A stretch of 64,000 nt of DNA from Pseudomonas mucoides (GCF_015461845.1 NZ_JACOPW010000010.1:62001-126000); one strand, 5' to 3'. Shown: positions 42,694-52,078, counted from the first letter of the stretch. The notes: generated by a model not told the origin, from the letters alone. Program-made: numbers and translations.

Positions 42694-43843
42694 CTTTTCA
42701 CTCATGGGCCCAGCCCTTCGGCCAGACACGATTGAAAATGGTTACTTCGTTTTCACCATAATGCCGACGCTGCACTGCCCCTATAACTGCAAACATTGCT
42801 ATCTGAGCAAGGAGCAGCGAGCAGATAAGAGCGTTATGTCCCTCGATGATCTGCGGGTCATTTGTCGCAAGATCTACGACTATTTCGAGGAGCAGCAGCC
42901 GGATCAGAAAACCATCATTGCGTACAACTACGGTGGGGAGCCAACTGCCGCCGGGCCTGAATATTTCGAAGGTTACGTTCAGATGATGGCTGAAGAGTTC
43001 CCAGCAGCAGAGGGCTACCAAGTACGTCATGTGATGCTGACCTCAATGCTTGGTGTCGACCTCGATGTATGGGAACCGCTGTGGAAGAAGCACTGCAATG
43101 GCTATGTACAGACCTCATACGATGGCGATATGCGTTCAGGTAACTATGTACGCAAGTGGGAACTCAAGGTTCGGGAGGCGATCAGGCGAGGTCTGAATGT
43201 CGGTACCATCAGCGTGGTCAACTCGGACCTCCTGACCCAGGGCCCAAGGCACACTCTGGATAAGCTACGTGAGATGGGAATTCAGGAGTCGGGTTGGCTG
43301 CCGTTCATGCTCAATGAGCAGAACGACGTGCCCGGCAAATACGAAGTACTTGCCCCAACCATGAAAGCCTTCAATGACTTCATGATCGAAATGCTCGACT
43401 ACTGGTACGAGCTGCAGGAGCGTGGGGTCAATGCTCCTGCGATCGGCGAAGCACACTTTGCCGTGGAAAAGATCAAAGGCAACGCCATGAGCAACATGGC
43501 CGGCCAAACACTGTTCCTCCTCCCCGATGGCGACATGGTTCTTCCCAATTACCGTGATGGCTGGAAGGAGTACCTGCACTCATTTGGGAACATCCTTGAG
43601 CCGGGGGTGACTTTTCGAGACATCCTCTGTTCGCGAGAGCGGCTTCTGTACCTGCGTCGGCAGATGCGTAGGAACAACAATCCTGAATGTGCATCCTGCG
43701 AATTTCGTAACGCATGCCTTCTCGAGTTCGCAAAACCAAACAAGCCTGACGATGAGTGCTTCGGCGCAAAGCGATTTGTGGCACATGCCATCAATCGCAA
43801 CGCCTTAGATCCCCGCCTCAGTGGCCCCGTTCAACTGTACTAG
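42674..43843 (+). CDS. radical SAM/SPASM protein 10
   Basis: This encodes 389 residues from GTG 42674 (GAGGAGG 7 bases upstream). CPYNCKHCYLSKEQR is near residue 35 and YGGEP near 78. The C-terminal cluster is CASCEFRNACLLEF...ECFGAK; the glycines usual after the third Cys are missing, so it is the most diverged of the set. The PilT-like gene starts 11 bases later. Confidence 0.85.
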   Translation: MQSGSDSFSLMGPALRPDTIENGYFVFTIMPTLHCPYNCKHCYLSKEQRADKSVMSLDDLRVICRKIYDYFEEQQPDQKTIIAYNYGGEPTAAGPEYFEGYVQMMAEEFPAAEGYQVRHVMLTSMLGVDLDVWEPLWKKHCNGYVQTSYDGDMRSGNYVRKWELKVREAIRRGLNVGTISVVNSDLLTQGPRHTLDKLREMGIQESGWLPFMLNEQNDVPGKYEVLAPTMKAFNDFMIEMLDYWYELQERGVNAPAIGEAHFAVEKIKGNAMSNMAGQTLFLLPDGDMVLPNYRDGWKEYLHSFGNILEPGVTFRDILCSRERLLYLRRQMRRNNNPECASCEFRNACLLEFAKPNKPDDECFGAKRFVAHAINRNALDPRLSGPVQLY

Positions 43844-43853
43844 GAGAAACCCG

Positions 43854-44891
43854 GTGTCTGTGCTCACAACCAGTCATCTTAATGACAAACCCTTGAGGCC
43901 GGAGGACGCGACTAACATCACTCTGACCAAGGACAGCCTTGAGGCTGAAGATAACAGCGGTCGGTTCGAAATAATGAAGCCTCCAGGAGCGTGGAAAGAC
44001 TTCTTCGATAAAATGCTCTCTGAGAAGGGTAGAGGTAACAAGCGTAAGGCCGCAAACTTCACCACCCCGTTCAACGGGGAACGTTACCGCTGCATCTTGG
44101 CTGACTCCTCGGGCGGCCAGGTCATTACCATGCGTAAACTCATGAGCTCGATACCGCGAATTGAGAAAGATCTAGGGTTGGACTGGAACGCGATACGTCC
44201 GCTTCTTGAGGGGTCGGGCTTGACCATTTTTGCGGGGCAGATGTCGTCAGGTAAATCGACAACGATGATCTCAGCAATCGAGCAGTTGGGGCGCAAACGC
44301 GGAAACCTCGGTACGGTGGAGGATCCTATTGAAGTTGAGTTCCGGGGCGGGGGAGTGATTCAGCGTGAAGTAGGTACGCACGTTGACTCATTCGCAGAAG
44401 CGATCCGTGACTTCGTCCGGCAGTATCGCAACACAATTATGGTTGGTGAGATTCGTGACCCAGAAACTGCCGACGCAGCGGTTCTCGCCGCATCCCTCGG
44501 TCACAGTGTTGTGGGTACCCTCCATGCGGACAGTGCCATCGATATCCCAACGCGCATGGCTTCGCTGCTCGATCCCAAACTCGCTCGGATCTTGCCATCT
44601 GTTCTACGCGGACTTTGGTGGCAGCATGTCTATCGACGCGGTGACGGGAAAAGCAAGCCGCTTCCCATTTACGAATCGCTGTATGTAACCAACTCTGTAC
44701 GTCAGATCATTGCTGACGGCCCAGAGAAGTTGCCTCAGTTGATGAACGAAATGGTTTCTCAGAAACGTGTATCTATGGCCCAGTCGGCGACAGCTTGGGT
44801 AAGCAAGAATCAGGCAACACGTGAAGAACTTCGCCAATGGCTTGAGACACGTGGTCGTATCAACGACTCACAACTGGACTACGTTCGGTAA
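43854..44891 (+). CDS. PilT-like retraction ATPase
   Basis: This encodes 345 residues from GTG 43854 (AGGAG 7 bases upstream). Walker A GQMSSGKST (about residue 127), GTVEDPIE, MVGEIRDPETAD and the His box VVGTLHADS are those of PilT/PilU retraction ATPases. The tetracysteine of assembly ATPases is absent. It belongs to the radical SAM transcription unit rather than the pilus operon, linking the two. It may power thin-pilus retraction. Confidence 0.8.
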   Translation: MSVLTTSHLNDKPLRPEDATNITLTKDSLEAEDNSGRFEIMKPPGAWKDFFDKMLSEKGRGNKRKAANFTTPFNGERYRCILADSSGGQVITMRKLMSSIPRIEKDLGLDWNAIRPLLEGSGLTIFAGQMSSGKSTTMISAIEQLGRKRGNLGTVEDPIEVEFRGGGVIQREVGTHVDSFAEAIRDFVRQYRNTIMVGEIRDPETADAAVLAASLGHSVVGTLHADSAIDIPTRMASLLDPKLARILPSVLRGLWWQHVYRRGDGKSKPLPIYESLYVTNSVRQIIADGPEKLPQLMNEMVSQKRVSMAQSATAWVSKNQATREELRQWLETRGRINDSQLDYVR

Positions 44892-44908
44892 TGTATTGAT
44901 ACGCTGTA

Positions 44909-44929
44909 GCGCCCCTCAGTCAGGGGCGC
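44909..44929. terminator. Convergent terminator hairpin
   Basis: GCGCCCCT (44909-44916) and AGGGGCGC (44922-44929) form an 8-bp stem between the PilT-like gene and the convergent EAL gene, whose stop codon lies inside it. Confidence 0.75.
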
Positions 44930-45684
44930 ATCTCGGCGAAGTGTTGTAATTCTGAGGGGATTGCCGGCATACCAAGCAGGTACCCTTGGCACAGGTCAAT
45001 ATTCAAATGCTTGGCCAGTGACAACTCGTCTATAGTCTCAATTCCCTCAAGCACAACCTGCTTACCTCGCCGACGGCAAAGCTTTACCAGACGCTGCACC
45101 TCTGCCCGCGCTGACTCAGACACCATGAGCTCCATGGTTGACTCGCGTGAGAGTTTGCAGCCTACAACCGAGTCGCTTAGCAAGAGCGAGCGCTTTGCGT
45201 AACCATCACGCACGTCATCGACCATCACTGTCAGCGCCTGTAAACGAAGAGCCTCAAGACGCTTCGCAAGCAGGTGAGCATCAACGTCTGCAGTTTCAGT
45301 CACTTCAAACGTGACCCTGCCCATCACATTCGCTGCAAGGAGGGTCTGCACGGCATCTCCGACGAAGGATGGGTGCGCGATCGACAACTGGCTTGTGTTG
45401 ATCCAGACAGAAAGCCTCGGCCGGGATTTCAATTGATTGATCACCTGGGCCAGAACCCAGCGGTCGATATCGACAATCGAACCATCAGACTCTGCACGCG
45501 CGACAAGCGCAGCTGGCCCCTGAGTCCCAGTGCTGTCAGAAATCCGAAGCAAGGACTCAAAGGCTATTACTGATCTTTGGTCATCCATGACACTGAAGAC
45601 TGGCTGGTATGCCAGGCTGAATCTTACGGGCACTGATCCCTCATGTGCCCAAGGCGAAGTCTGGGATAACCTCTGGATCGACAT
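44920..45684 (-). CDS. EAL-domain c-di-GMP phosphodiesterase
   Basis: This encodes 254 residues, a stand-alone EAL domain. The signature residues are kept: ESLLR in place of EALLR, NTS, EVTE, DDVRDGY (DD), KLSRE, EGIET and QGYLLG. The acidic and lysine ligands are all present, so activity is possible. ATG 45684 is used; the TTG at 45693 has no binding site. Element A lies about 30 bases upstream. It probably tunes c-di-GMP for the pilus system, together with the PilZ protein at 55434. Confidence 0.8.
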   Translation of the reverse strand: MSIQRLSQTSPWAHEGSVPVRFSLAYQPVFSVMDDQRSVIAFESLLRISDSTGTQGPAALVARAESDGSIVDIDRWVLAQVINQLKSRPRLSVWINTSQLSIAHPSFVGDAVQTLLAANVMGRVTFEVTETADVDAHLLAKRLEALRLQALTVMVDDVRDGYAKRSLLLSDSVVGCKLSRESTMELMVSESARAEVQRLVKLCRRRGKQVVLEGIETIDELSLAKHLNIDLCQGYLLGMPAIPSELQHFAEMRP

Positions 45685-45711
45685 ATGACGCAACCAAGCA
45701 TTGAGCGGATA

Positions 45712-45742
45712 CCTTAATAGTGGGATGTCACTACCCCATTTG
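45712..45742 (-). promoter_or_regulatory. Promoter-like element A, EAL gene
   Basis: On the minus strand it reads AAATGGGGTAGTG then ATCCCACTATTAAGGT, the same bipartite element as at 8943 and 31610, about 28 bases ahead of the ATG at 45684. Confidence 0.7.
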
Positions 45743-45778
45743 CCGCATTCCGTTGGAAATGATTCATTTGGTCTGGGC

Positions 45779-45815
45779 TGGTGGCACTAAAGACCGCCGT
45801 TATTCTGGGTGTATC
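45779..45815 (+). promoter_or_regulatory. Promoter-like element B, copy 1
   Basis: TGGTGGCAC followed by GTTATTCTGGGTGTATC. The same two blocks, with the same spacing and unrelated bases between, precede the AddA-like gene at 48656-48692. TATTCT may be the -10 box. The TATT-GGGT-TAT core resembles element A. Confidence 0.65.
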
Positions 45816-45835
45816 GAAAACGGAGATCTGCCCGA

Positions 45836-48532
45836 ATGAAATTCCTCAGCCACCTCTCAAACATCACAGACGGGACAGTTGTCCTGGCCTCGACAGAGCG
45901 TGTCGCGCGACACATTAAGCTACAAGCAGCACTGCTCCAGGCGGTAGGTGGGAAGAAGGCTTGGTTCACCAAGGGGCAGATTATGACCATCACGAAGTGG
46001 ATTGAGACCACTTGGTTGGAGCTGATGCCCGACGAACAAGCCCTCAACCCTGTTCAGGAGTTGGCCACTGTGAAGTCGGTAATTGACCAGTCGGACCTAC
46101 TGCCGTCAAACATGATCTCTTCCACGAACGCAGCTCGCCGAGTTGGGGTGGCGTACTCGCAGGTAAACAAGTACCTGATTGGGATGGATAGTGATCGCTT
46201 CCGATTCAAAGAAGAGTTTGAGGCTTTCCTCCAATGGAAGACTCAACTCGATAGCGTGTGCGGCGCAAAACAGTATGTGTTCCGTGCTCACCTCCCTACG
46301 CTCCTGCTTAAGGCTATCAAGGCTGGCGATGTTCAACCCCCGGAGCGGGTGATTATCGTAGGCATGATGTCCCTGAACCCAGCAGAAAAGGCCGTGTTCG
46401 ATGCCTTAGAGGCTCTCGGTACTGATGTAATTATCGTCTCAGCAGAGGGGGATAAGACGACCCCGCGTCTTGTGCGCAGCCACAATAATGCGAGCGAAAT
46501 GCTAGAGGTCGCGCAATGGGTGTCAAATCACCTGCTGCCCTTCGTGGACGCCCCTCATGCTGCACCTTCACTCGCCATCGTCGTACCTGACATCCGTTCC
46601 TACAAAGGCCCCTTGCTTGATGCGCTGAGCTTGCATACGAGCCCAGGATCATTAATGCCTGCTGGTCCGGATGGTGAAACACGCGCGCCGTGGGATATTT
46701 CCAGTGGTGCAACGCTGGGTAGCCGCCCCATGATCCGTGCGGCTATGGATCTGTTGTCCATCACGCCCGACAAGGCAGATTCCGAGACTTTCAGCCGTGT
46801 GCTGCGCTCTCGCTGGATTGCTGGCCATGTGGGCGAGTCTGCGACCCGTGCCCTTCTGGATCTGTGGTTCCGTGACAACCTAGGCCTGAACATGGGTGGC
46901 AAGGATTTTCTGCGGGCTATTGGGGCATACAAGGGGGATGCAGTTCCTGATTTCCGAAAGCGCTTTGGTGGACTTCTTGAGAAGTTGGTGTCCGGCGAGC
47001 AAAGCCGATATCCATCTGAGTGGGCCGACCATTTTACCGAAGCCCTGAACGATATGGGCTGGCCCGGTCAGAGCGAACTGGACAGTGCCAATTTCCAGAC
47101 ACTTAATGCTTGGGCTGAGGCGCTTGCAATGTTCCGCACACTGGATGCTCAACTCGGGACTGTTCAGTATGAGCGAGCATTCATGTGGCTCAGGGAGGTC
47201 GTAGACACACGACAATTCCAGCCCCGTATCAGCCATTTGGCCCCAGTTTCGATCTTGGGCTATGAGGATGCTATCGGCCTCAACTTCGACGCCTTATGGA
47301 TCGTTGGCGCATCGAACAACGTATTGCCGGGCCGCGCTGAGCCATCACCCTTCATTCCTACCGATCTTCAGATTGATGCGGGGATTTCTGACGCCTCTAG
47401 CGAAGGGATGCTCGCATATGCTCAAAGTGTCGTGGGCGCACTCCTCAGCTCTAGCGCTGACGTCACGGTGTCGTGCCCCAGCCATAACGAAAAGGGGGCG
47501 GCCATCGGGGCCAGTGAGTTGTTTGGCACGTGGCCCGCAACTGCACCTACCCTGGAAACAAAGGGTGACTTCCTTGATGACCTGATGGGCCAGTTGGATA
47601 GGAATAATTACGAGCAAGAGGTGGCCCCAGCTGTCAGCGATATCGAACTAACTGATATCAAGGGTGGAGTTCGCATCTTCAAGGACTATGCAGAGTCCCC
47701 ATTCTTTTCATTCGTGCGCAATCGCCTACGAGCCAACATGTTTCCGCAACCAATCATCGGCCTTGATCCTCGAATCCAAGGGACAATGATCCACCTTGTG
47801 CTTGAAAAATTTTGGACTGAGGTGGTGACCTCCAAGGCACTCAAGGCATTCTCGGTTGCCGAGCTCAAAGCCAAGGTCCAGCACCACACTCAGCTGGCTT
47901 CCGAGGACCTTCTATACAAGCTGATCTGGCGCTACGGCATGAAGCTGATCATGCTTGAGCAACGTCGTATCGTCGACCTGACCATTGAGTGGTTGGAGCT
48001 CGAAAAGAAGCGGGAATTCGAGTTCGAGGTTATCGGCTTTGAAGAACGCCATGACATCGTTGTTGGGCAGGTACCTTTGACGGTAAGCCTTGATCGTCGG
48101 GAGCGCATCTTCTTGAACGAAGAGCAAACGGTCTCTCGGAGTGTTGTGTTTGACTACAAGACAGGCCAAGAGATGCGGATGAACAGTCTGAATGCTTCCA
48201 CCCTCACAGAGCCTCAATTGCCAATCTACGCGACCAAGATCGACCTCAGTGTCGCTTCAGTAGAACCAATCGACGGCATTGTGCTGGCTCAGGTGAATCA
48301 AAAGTCTCTCGGTTTTCATGCTCGCTCAAACTTTTCGGCCAATCTCGTCGAAGGGAAGAAGGCCAGACAAGAGGACGTCGATACCTCGGACAAATGGGAA
48401 GCTCAGAAGGATGCATGGAACCGGCAGTTGGATTCTATGAGTGCTGGCTTCATCCGTGGCGAAGCGACTCTGGACCTATGTGGAAAGGGGTTTCCAATCG
48501 GCTACGAGTACATTGCGCCTATCGCACGATAA
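45836..48532 (+). CDS. AddB-like recombination protein with C-terminal RecB-type nuclease
   Basis: This encodes 898 residues. The N-terminal two thirds look like an inactivated helicase scaffold (LASTERVARHIKLQ, VIIVGMMSLNPAEKAVFDAL, SILGYEDAIGLNFDALWIVG). The C-terminus has a PD-(D/E)xK nuclease: GTMIHLVLEKFW (about 648), VVFDYKTG (about 771) and a QLPIYA motif. This is the layout of AddB/RexB and of the "probable DNA repair protein" family paired with UvrD-like helicases in pseudomonads. ATG 45836 has GGAG upstream. It works with the next gene. Confidence 0.8.
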   Translation: MKFLSHLSNITDGTVVLASTERVARHIKLQAALLQAVGGKKAWFTKGQIMTITKWIETTWLELMPDEQALNPVQELATVKSVIDQSDLLPSNMISSTNAARRVGVAYSQVNKYLIGMDSDRFRFKEEFEAFLQWKTQLDSVCGAKQYVFRAHLPTLLLKAIKAGDVQPPERVIIVGMMSLNPAEKAVFDALEALGTDVIIVSAEGDKTTPRLVRSHNNASEMLEVAQWVSNHLLPFVDAPHAAPSLAIVVPDIRSYKGPLLDALSLHTSPGSLMPAGPDGETRAPWDISSGATLGSRPMIRAAMDLLSITPDKADSETFSRVLRSRWIAGHVGESATRALLDLWFRDNLGLNMGGKDFLRAIGAYKGDAVPDFRKRFGGLLEKLVSGEQSRYPSEWADHFTEALNDMGWPGQSELDSANFQTLNAWAEALAMFRTLDAQLGTVQYERAFMWLREVVDTRQFQPRISHLAPVSILGYEDAIGLNFDALWIVGASNNVLPGRAEPSPFIPTDLQIDAGISDASSEGMLAYAQSVVGALLSSSADVTVSCPSHNEKGAAIGASELFGTWPATAPTLETKGDFLDDLMGQLDRNNYEQEVAPAVSDIELTDIKGGVRIFKDYAESPFFSFVRNRLRANMFPQPIIGLDPRIQGTMIHLVLEKFWTEVVTSKALKAFSVAELKAKVQHHTQLASEDLLYKLIWRYGMKLIMLEQRRIVDLTIEWLELEKKREFEFEVIGFEERHDIVVGQVPLTVSLDRRERIFLNEEQTVSRSVVFDYKTGQEMRMNSLNASTLTEPQLPIYATKIDLSVASVEPIDGIVLAQVNQKSLGFHARSNFSANLVEGKKARQEDVDTSDKWEAQKDAWNRQLDSMSAGFIRGEATLDLCGKGFPIGYEYIAPIAR

Positions 48533-48541
48533 GCGTCAGTC

Positions 48542-48571
48542 GGGCTCCCAATGCATAGCGAAGGGGAGCCC
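48542..48571 (+). terminator. Possible terminator after the AddB-like gene
   Basis: GGGCTCCC pairs with GGGGAGCCC across a 13-base loop, followed by an A/T-rich stretch without a clean U-tract. Confidence 0.45.
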
Positions 48572-48583
48572 ATAGCTTAAAAC

Positions 48584-48606
48584 ATTCCGCATGCGAAAAC
48601 TTTTAG
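48584..48606. repeat. 23-bp repeat, copy 2
   Basis: ATTCCGCATGCGAAAACTTTTAG matches 11561-11583 at 19 of 23 positions and again follows a hairpin at the end of a gene. Confidence 0.5.
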
Positions 48607-48655
48607 TCCAATCCCGGGTTTACCGACCTGCGTCCTGAAAGATTACTTTGGCGGC

Positions 48656-48692
48656 TGGTGGCACGCGGGGGCGACGTTATTCTGGGTGTATC
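48656..48692 (+). promoter_or_regulatory. Promoter-like element B, copy 2
   Basis: TGGTGGCAC (48656-48664) and GTTATTCTGGGTGTATC (48676-48692) are identical to copy 1 at 45779, with the same 11-base spacing. It lies 18 bases before ATG 48711. Confidence 0.65.
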
Positions 48693-48710
48693 TGAATTGG
48701 AGCTGACCAC

Positions 48711-51700
48711 ATGACTGCATTCGTACCCTTCGCCGCTCTGCCGCACCTGGACCCTATTTTTGCTGGAATCCGAGGTCTCAGCATTGCAGATGCTGAAGCG
48801 CGCGCCCTGGCTATCGACCCTCGCCGCTCGCTACTGTTACTGGCCCCGGCCGGATCAGGTAAAACGTCTACCTTGCAAATGCGCTTGCTTTCCTGCCTGA
48901 CAGTCGTGGAGCGCCCTGAGGAAGTGCTGGCTATCACATTCACCAACATGGCTGCTGCTGAAATTGTAGAGCGTGTTATTGGTGCGTTGCAGCAGGCAGC
49001 GACTGGCATTGAGCCTGAATTGGCCCATGAGCTCCCGCAATACCGTCTGGCTCGTTTGGTGCTGGATCGAGATAAGGAAATGGGTTGGAACCTTCTCTTG
49101 AACCCTAGCCGTCTGCGCATTATGACCTTCGATAGCTTTTGCGCTTCACTGGCAAGCAAAACTCCAATCATGTCCGGGCTGGGTGGCGGTAAAACTACCG
49201 ACGATGCTTCGCTCATCTATCGTCAAGCGATTCTCGAAACCCTCAAGTCCGTTAACGACAACGACATTCCTGAGGCTCTCTCTAACGCGCTTGAGGCGGT
49301 ATTGTCTTTCGCTAAAAACCGATTTGAAGCTTTGGTTCCACTGTTCGAAAACCTACTAATGAAACGCGATCAGTGGGCCGGCCGTATCATGGCACTGGAC
49401 ACTATTGAAATGCAGGAAGCGGTCAGCTCAGTTGTTCTGCATGCTGCCCAACAAGCTATTTCACTGATCCCAGGATCTGATCTCGAACGTGCAATGACTT
49501 GTCTTAAATCTGCCTCCGGTGCCCTTGATGGTTTCGAGTGGGCTGCGGAAATGCCCGCTGCCATTGCGAGTGCGAAAACGCTCGAATATTTCGGGCAATT
49601 TGCCTCCTACATGCTGACTAGTACCGGCACGCTCCGGGCGAAAGTAACCGTAGCCAACGGATTCCCAGCTAAGCATTTCTGCACAGTTGAGATGAATGGA
49701 ATTCTGGCTGACCTCAAGGTTAACCCTCATTCTCAAGAATATGCTCAGGCCCTAGCCACACTTGCAACCCTGCCAGAACTTCAATACCCAGCTCGTTCAG
49801 CAAAAATGGTCGAGCACTTCACGGTAATTCTTCGGTATCTGTTGGCCAATCTGACGCTGGCAATGGAAGGGACAAACTCACTGGACTTCCCTGAAATCGC
49901 TCAGCGCGCCATTCAAGCTCTCGGCGCTGGTGAGACTGTCGGCGACGCCTTGCTCGAAGAAGACCGGATTCTGCATATCATGGTTGATGAATTCCAAGAC
50001 ACCAACCAGGCCCAGTACGACCTATTGAAACTGCTGGTAGAGAACTGGGAGCCGGCCGACAATCGTTCTATCGCTTATGTCGGCGATGGCTTTCAGTCGA
50101 TCTATCTTTTCCGTGGCGCTGACCTGAATCTGTTCACGTCAGTTGTCGAGGCGAAAGCTTTCGGGCCCAAGCAAATGGATATTCTCCGGTTGACTGTCAA
50201 CTTTCGGTCCTTGCCGGGCGTCGTTGAGTGGAATAACGCGACCTATGCCGAGGTCTTCAAAGACTCAGCTTATGAGTTCGTCCCATCGGTAGCGTTCCGG
50301 AAAGGCGATGGCGGTGTGAGCGTACACCCCGTGGCCACAGGTCAAATCGGTGAAGCCGAAGAAGTTACAAAGGTTGTTCAGGAAGCCCTTTCAAAAGACC
50401 CTTCAAAGTCGATCGCAATCCTAGTACGTGGTCGCTCGCACCTGAAACACATTCTGCCGATGTTAAAAGAGGCTGGAATTGAGGTTCGCGGTAAGGATAT
50501 TGATCCCATTGGAGAGGCTGCCCCTGTCTCTGAAGTGATTTCACTGATTCGTTCACTCTGGCATTCCGCTGATCGAGCTTCGTGGATCGCACTGTTACGG
50601 GCAGCGTTCGTTGGTCTTAGCTGGGCAGACTGTTTGACTGTCGCCCGGGGGCATAACGTCATTGAGAATGCTCTACGCGACGAAGGCGTGCAGGCTCAAT
50701 TGTCTTCCGAAGGACTGACCCGAGTGTTGAGGCTCTTGGAGGTTCTGGACGGAGTGAAGCGCTCCAGTCGTGGTTCAGAGCTGGGTTGGGCTGTTAAATC
50801 AGCCTGGATCGCCTTGGGCGGACCTGCAACGGTAAATACTGGCGAGATGGACGATGTGGAAACCATCTTCAAGCTACTCACTTCACACACGGAGTCAGGT
50901 GACCTTATTGACCCTCAGGCCTTTTTCCGCGCGATTGACAAAGCATATGCAAGCCCAAAAGCTGGCGCGGTAACAGTCATGACTTGCCACGGCTCCAAAG
51001 GCCTGGAATACGACATTGTGTTGATTCCTGGCTTAAACAAAGGCGGGGCTAAAGATGATGCGCCTCTGTTCTACTTCCGCCAGATGGATGGTGTCTTTTC
51101 CGTCGTTCCTAACCTCGGAGACTTGGACACTACCACCCCTGATAGTCGTCTATTCAAATTCGTTGGCCGCATGGTTCGCAAGGATATTTCTGATGAAGTA
51201 TGTCGGGCGGCGTACGTGGGGACGACTCGGGCCAAAGAAGATTGCCACCTTTTCGTATGCGTCGACCGTTTCCCTGCTGCCGAGGGTGAGGTCCAGAAAG
51301 AGAAGGAAATCAAGCCAGCAGCAGGTTCGTTGGCTGAGTGCTTGTGGTCGGCTATTGGAGCCCAAGTGAAAGCGGTCGCCCCGGCATTCCCTATTGTTGC
51401 AGTTACGGATTCTGGGGTTCCCTCTAAGGCACGCCTGGCTCCCAGCTACAAAGTCGAATTGCCTAAAACGGTCTTTGTTCCGGCTGCAAGCAATGACCAA
51501 GTACCCACTGAAAATGAACTGAACGATGAATTGCGGGAGGAGGAGGGGAGCGACTATCGCGCCAAGACCATCGGTATCGTCTACCACTGGTTTGTAGAGC
51601 AGATCGGTAAGCAGGGTATCGAACTCTGGGATGAAGCTCGCGTGCGTACAAAGGCTCAGGCTATCGCATCGATGCTTCGTCGTGAAGGCTTCCCTGCTGC

Positions 51701-52076
51701 TGAGGTTCCTCAGGCGGTTGCTCGCATCCTCCGGCTGCTGTCCAATACCGTAAACAGTATTCATGGGCAATGGATCTTGAAGAAGCGTCCGGGCAGTGGC
51801 CATGAGGTGCAGGTCAGTGCATACCGTAACGGACGTTGGGTTCACCGCTTCCTGGATCGACCTTTTGAAGATGATGGGGTTTACTGGATCAGCGACTACA
51901 AAACTCCGGACTGCCCGGAGGGTATGTCCGAAGACGCTTTTGTTGCGCGGGAGGTTGAGCGGTACCGGCCGAAAATGGATGAGTACGAGCGTGCTGTGAA
52001 AGATGCCGGTATCACCATCCCTGTTAAAAAGGTGCTGTATTTCCCAGCATTCGACCGGCTTGCAGAGGTTGCCTAA
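48711..52076 (+). CDS. AddA-like UvrD-family helicase-nuclease
   Basis: This encodes 1121 residues. Superfamily 1 motifs are present in order: LAPAGSGKTST (about 45-52), AITFTNMAAAE, VDEFQDTNQ (about 425), VGDGFQSIYLFRG, LTVNFRS, VMTCHGSKGLEYD and AAYVGTTRAKE. A C-terminal segment with GIVYHWFVEQ and YWISDYKTP is a RecB/AddA-type PD-(D/E)xK nuclease. With the AddB-like gene upstream it makes a plasmid-borne AddAB-like dual helicase-nuclease, able to process double-strand ends. The minus-strand nuclease gene ends 3 bases later. Confidence 0.88.
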   Translation: MTAFVPFAALPHLDPIFAGIRGLSIADAEARALAIDPRRSLLLLAPAGSGKTSTLQMRLLSCLTVVERPEEVLAITFTNMAAAEIVERVIGALQQAATGIEPELAHELPQYRLARLVLDRDKEMGWNLLLNPSRLRIMTFDSFCASLASKTPIMSGLGGGKTTDDASLIYRQAILETLKSVNDNDIPEALSNALEAVLSFAKNRFEALVPLFENLLMKRDQWAGRIMALDTIEMQEAVSSVVLHAAQQAISLIPGSDLERAMTCLKSASGALDGFEWAAEMPAAIASAKTLEYFGQFASYMLTSTGTLRAKVTVANGFPAKHFCTVEMNGILADLKVNPHSQEYAQALATLATLPELQYPARSAKMVEHFTVILRYLLANLTLAMEGTNSLDFPEIAQRAIQALGAGETVGDALLEEDRILHIMVDEFQDTNQAQYDLLKLLVENWEPADNRSIAYVGDGFQSIYLFRGADLNLFTSVVEAKAFGPKQMDILRLTVNFRSLPGVVEWNNATYAEVFKDSAYEFVPSVAFRKGDGGVSVHPVATGQIGEAEEVTKVVQEALSKDPSKSIAILVRGRSHLKHILPMLKEAGIEVRGKDIDPIGEAAPVSEVISLIRSLWHSADRASWIALLRAAFVGLSWADCLTVARGHNVIENALRDEGVQAQLSSEGLTRVLRLLEVLDGVKRSSRGSELGWAVKSAWIALGGPATVNTGEMDDVETIFKLLTSHTESGDLIDPQAFFRAIDKAYASPKAGAVTVMTCHGSKGLEYDIVLIPGLNKGGAKDDAPLFYFRQMDGVFSVVPNLGDLDTTTPDSRLFKFVGRMVRKDISDEVCRAAYVGTTRAKEDCHLFVCVDRFPAAEGEVQKEKEIKPAAGSLAECLWSAIGAQVKAVAPAFPIVAVTDSGVPSKARLAPSYKVELPKTVFVPAASNDQVPTENELNDELREEEGSDYRAKTIGIVYHWFVEQIGKQGIELWDEARVRTKAQAIASMLRREGFPAAEVPQAVARILRLLSNTVNSIHGQWILKKRPGSGHEVQVSAYRNGRWVHRFLDRPFEDDGVYWISDYKTPDCPEGMSEDAFVAREVERYRPKMDEYERAVKDAGITIPVKKVLYFPAFDRLAEVA

Positions 52077-52078
52077 GC

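Noticed and set aside
45779..45815. TGGCAC blocks of element B as sigma-54 promoters
   Set aside because: The second half (TTGCA/T at five bases after GGCAC) is absent in both copies.
51150..51845. Minus-strand frame of 231 codons inside the AddA-like gene
   Set aside because: It overlaps conserved helicase motifs on the other strand and has no ribosome binding site.
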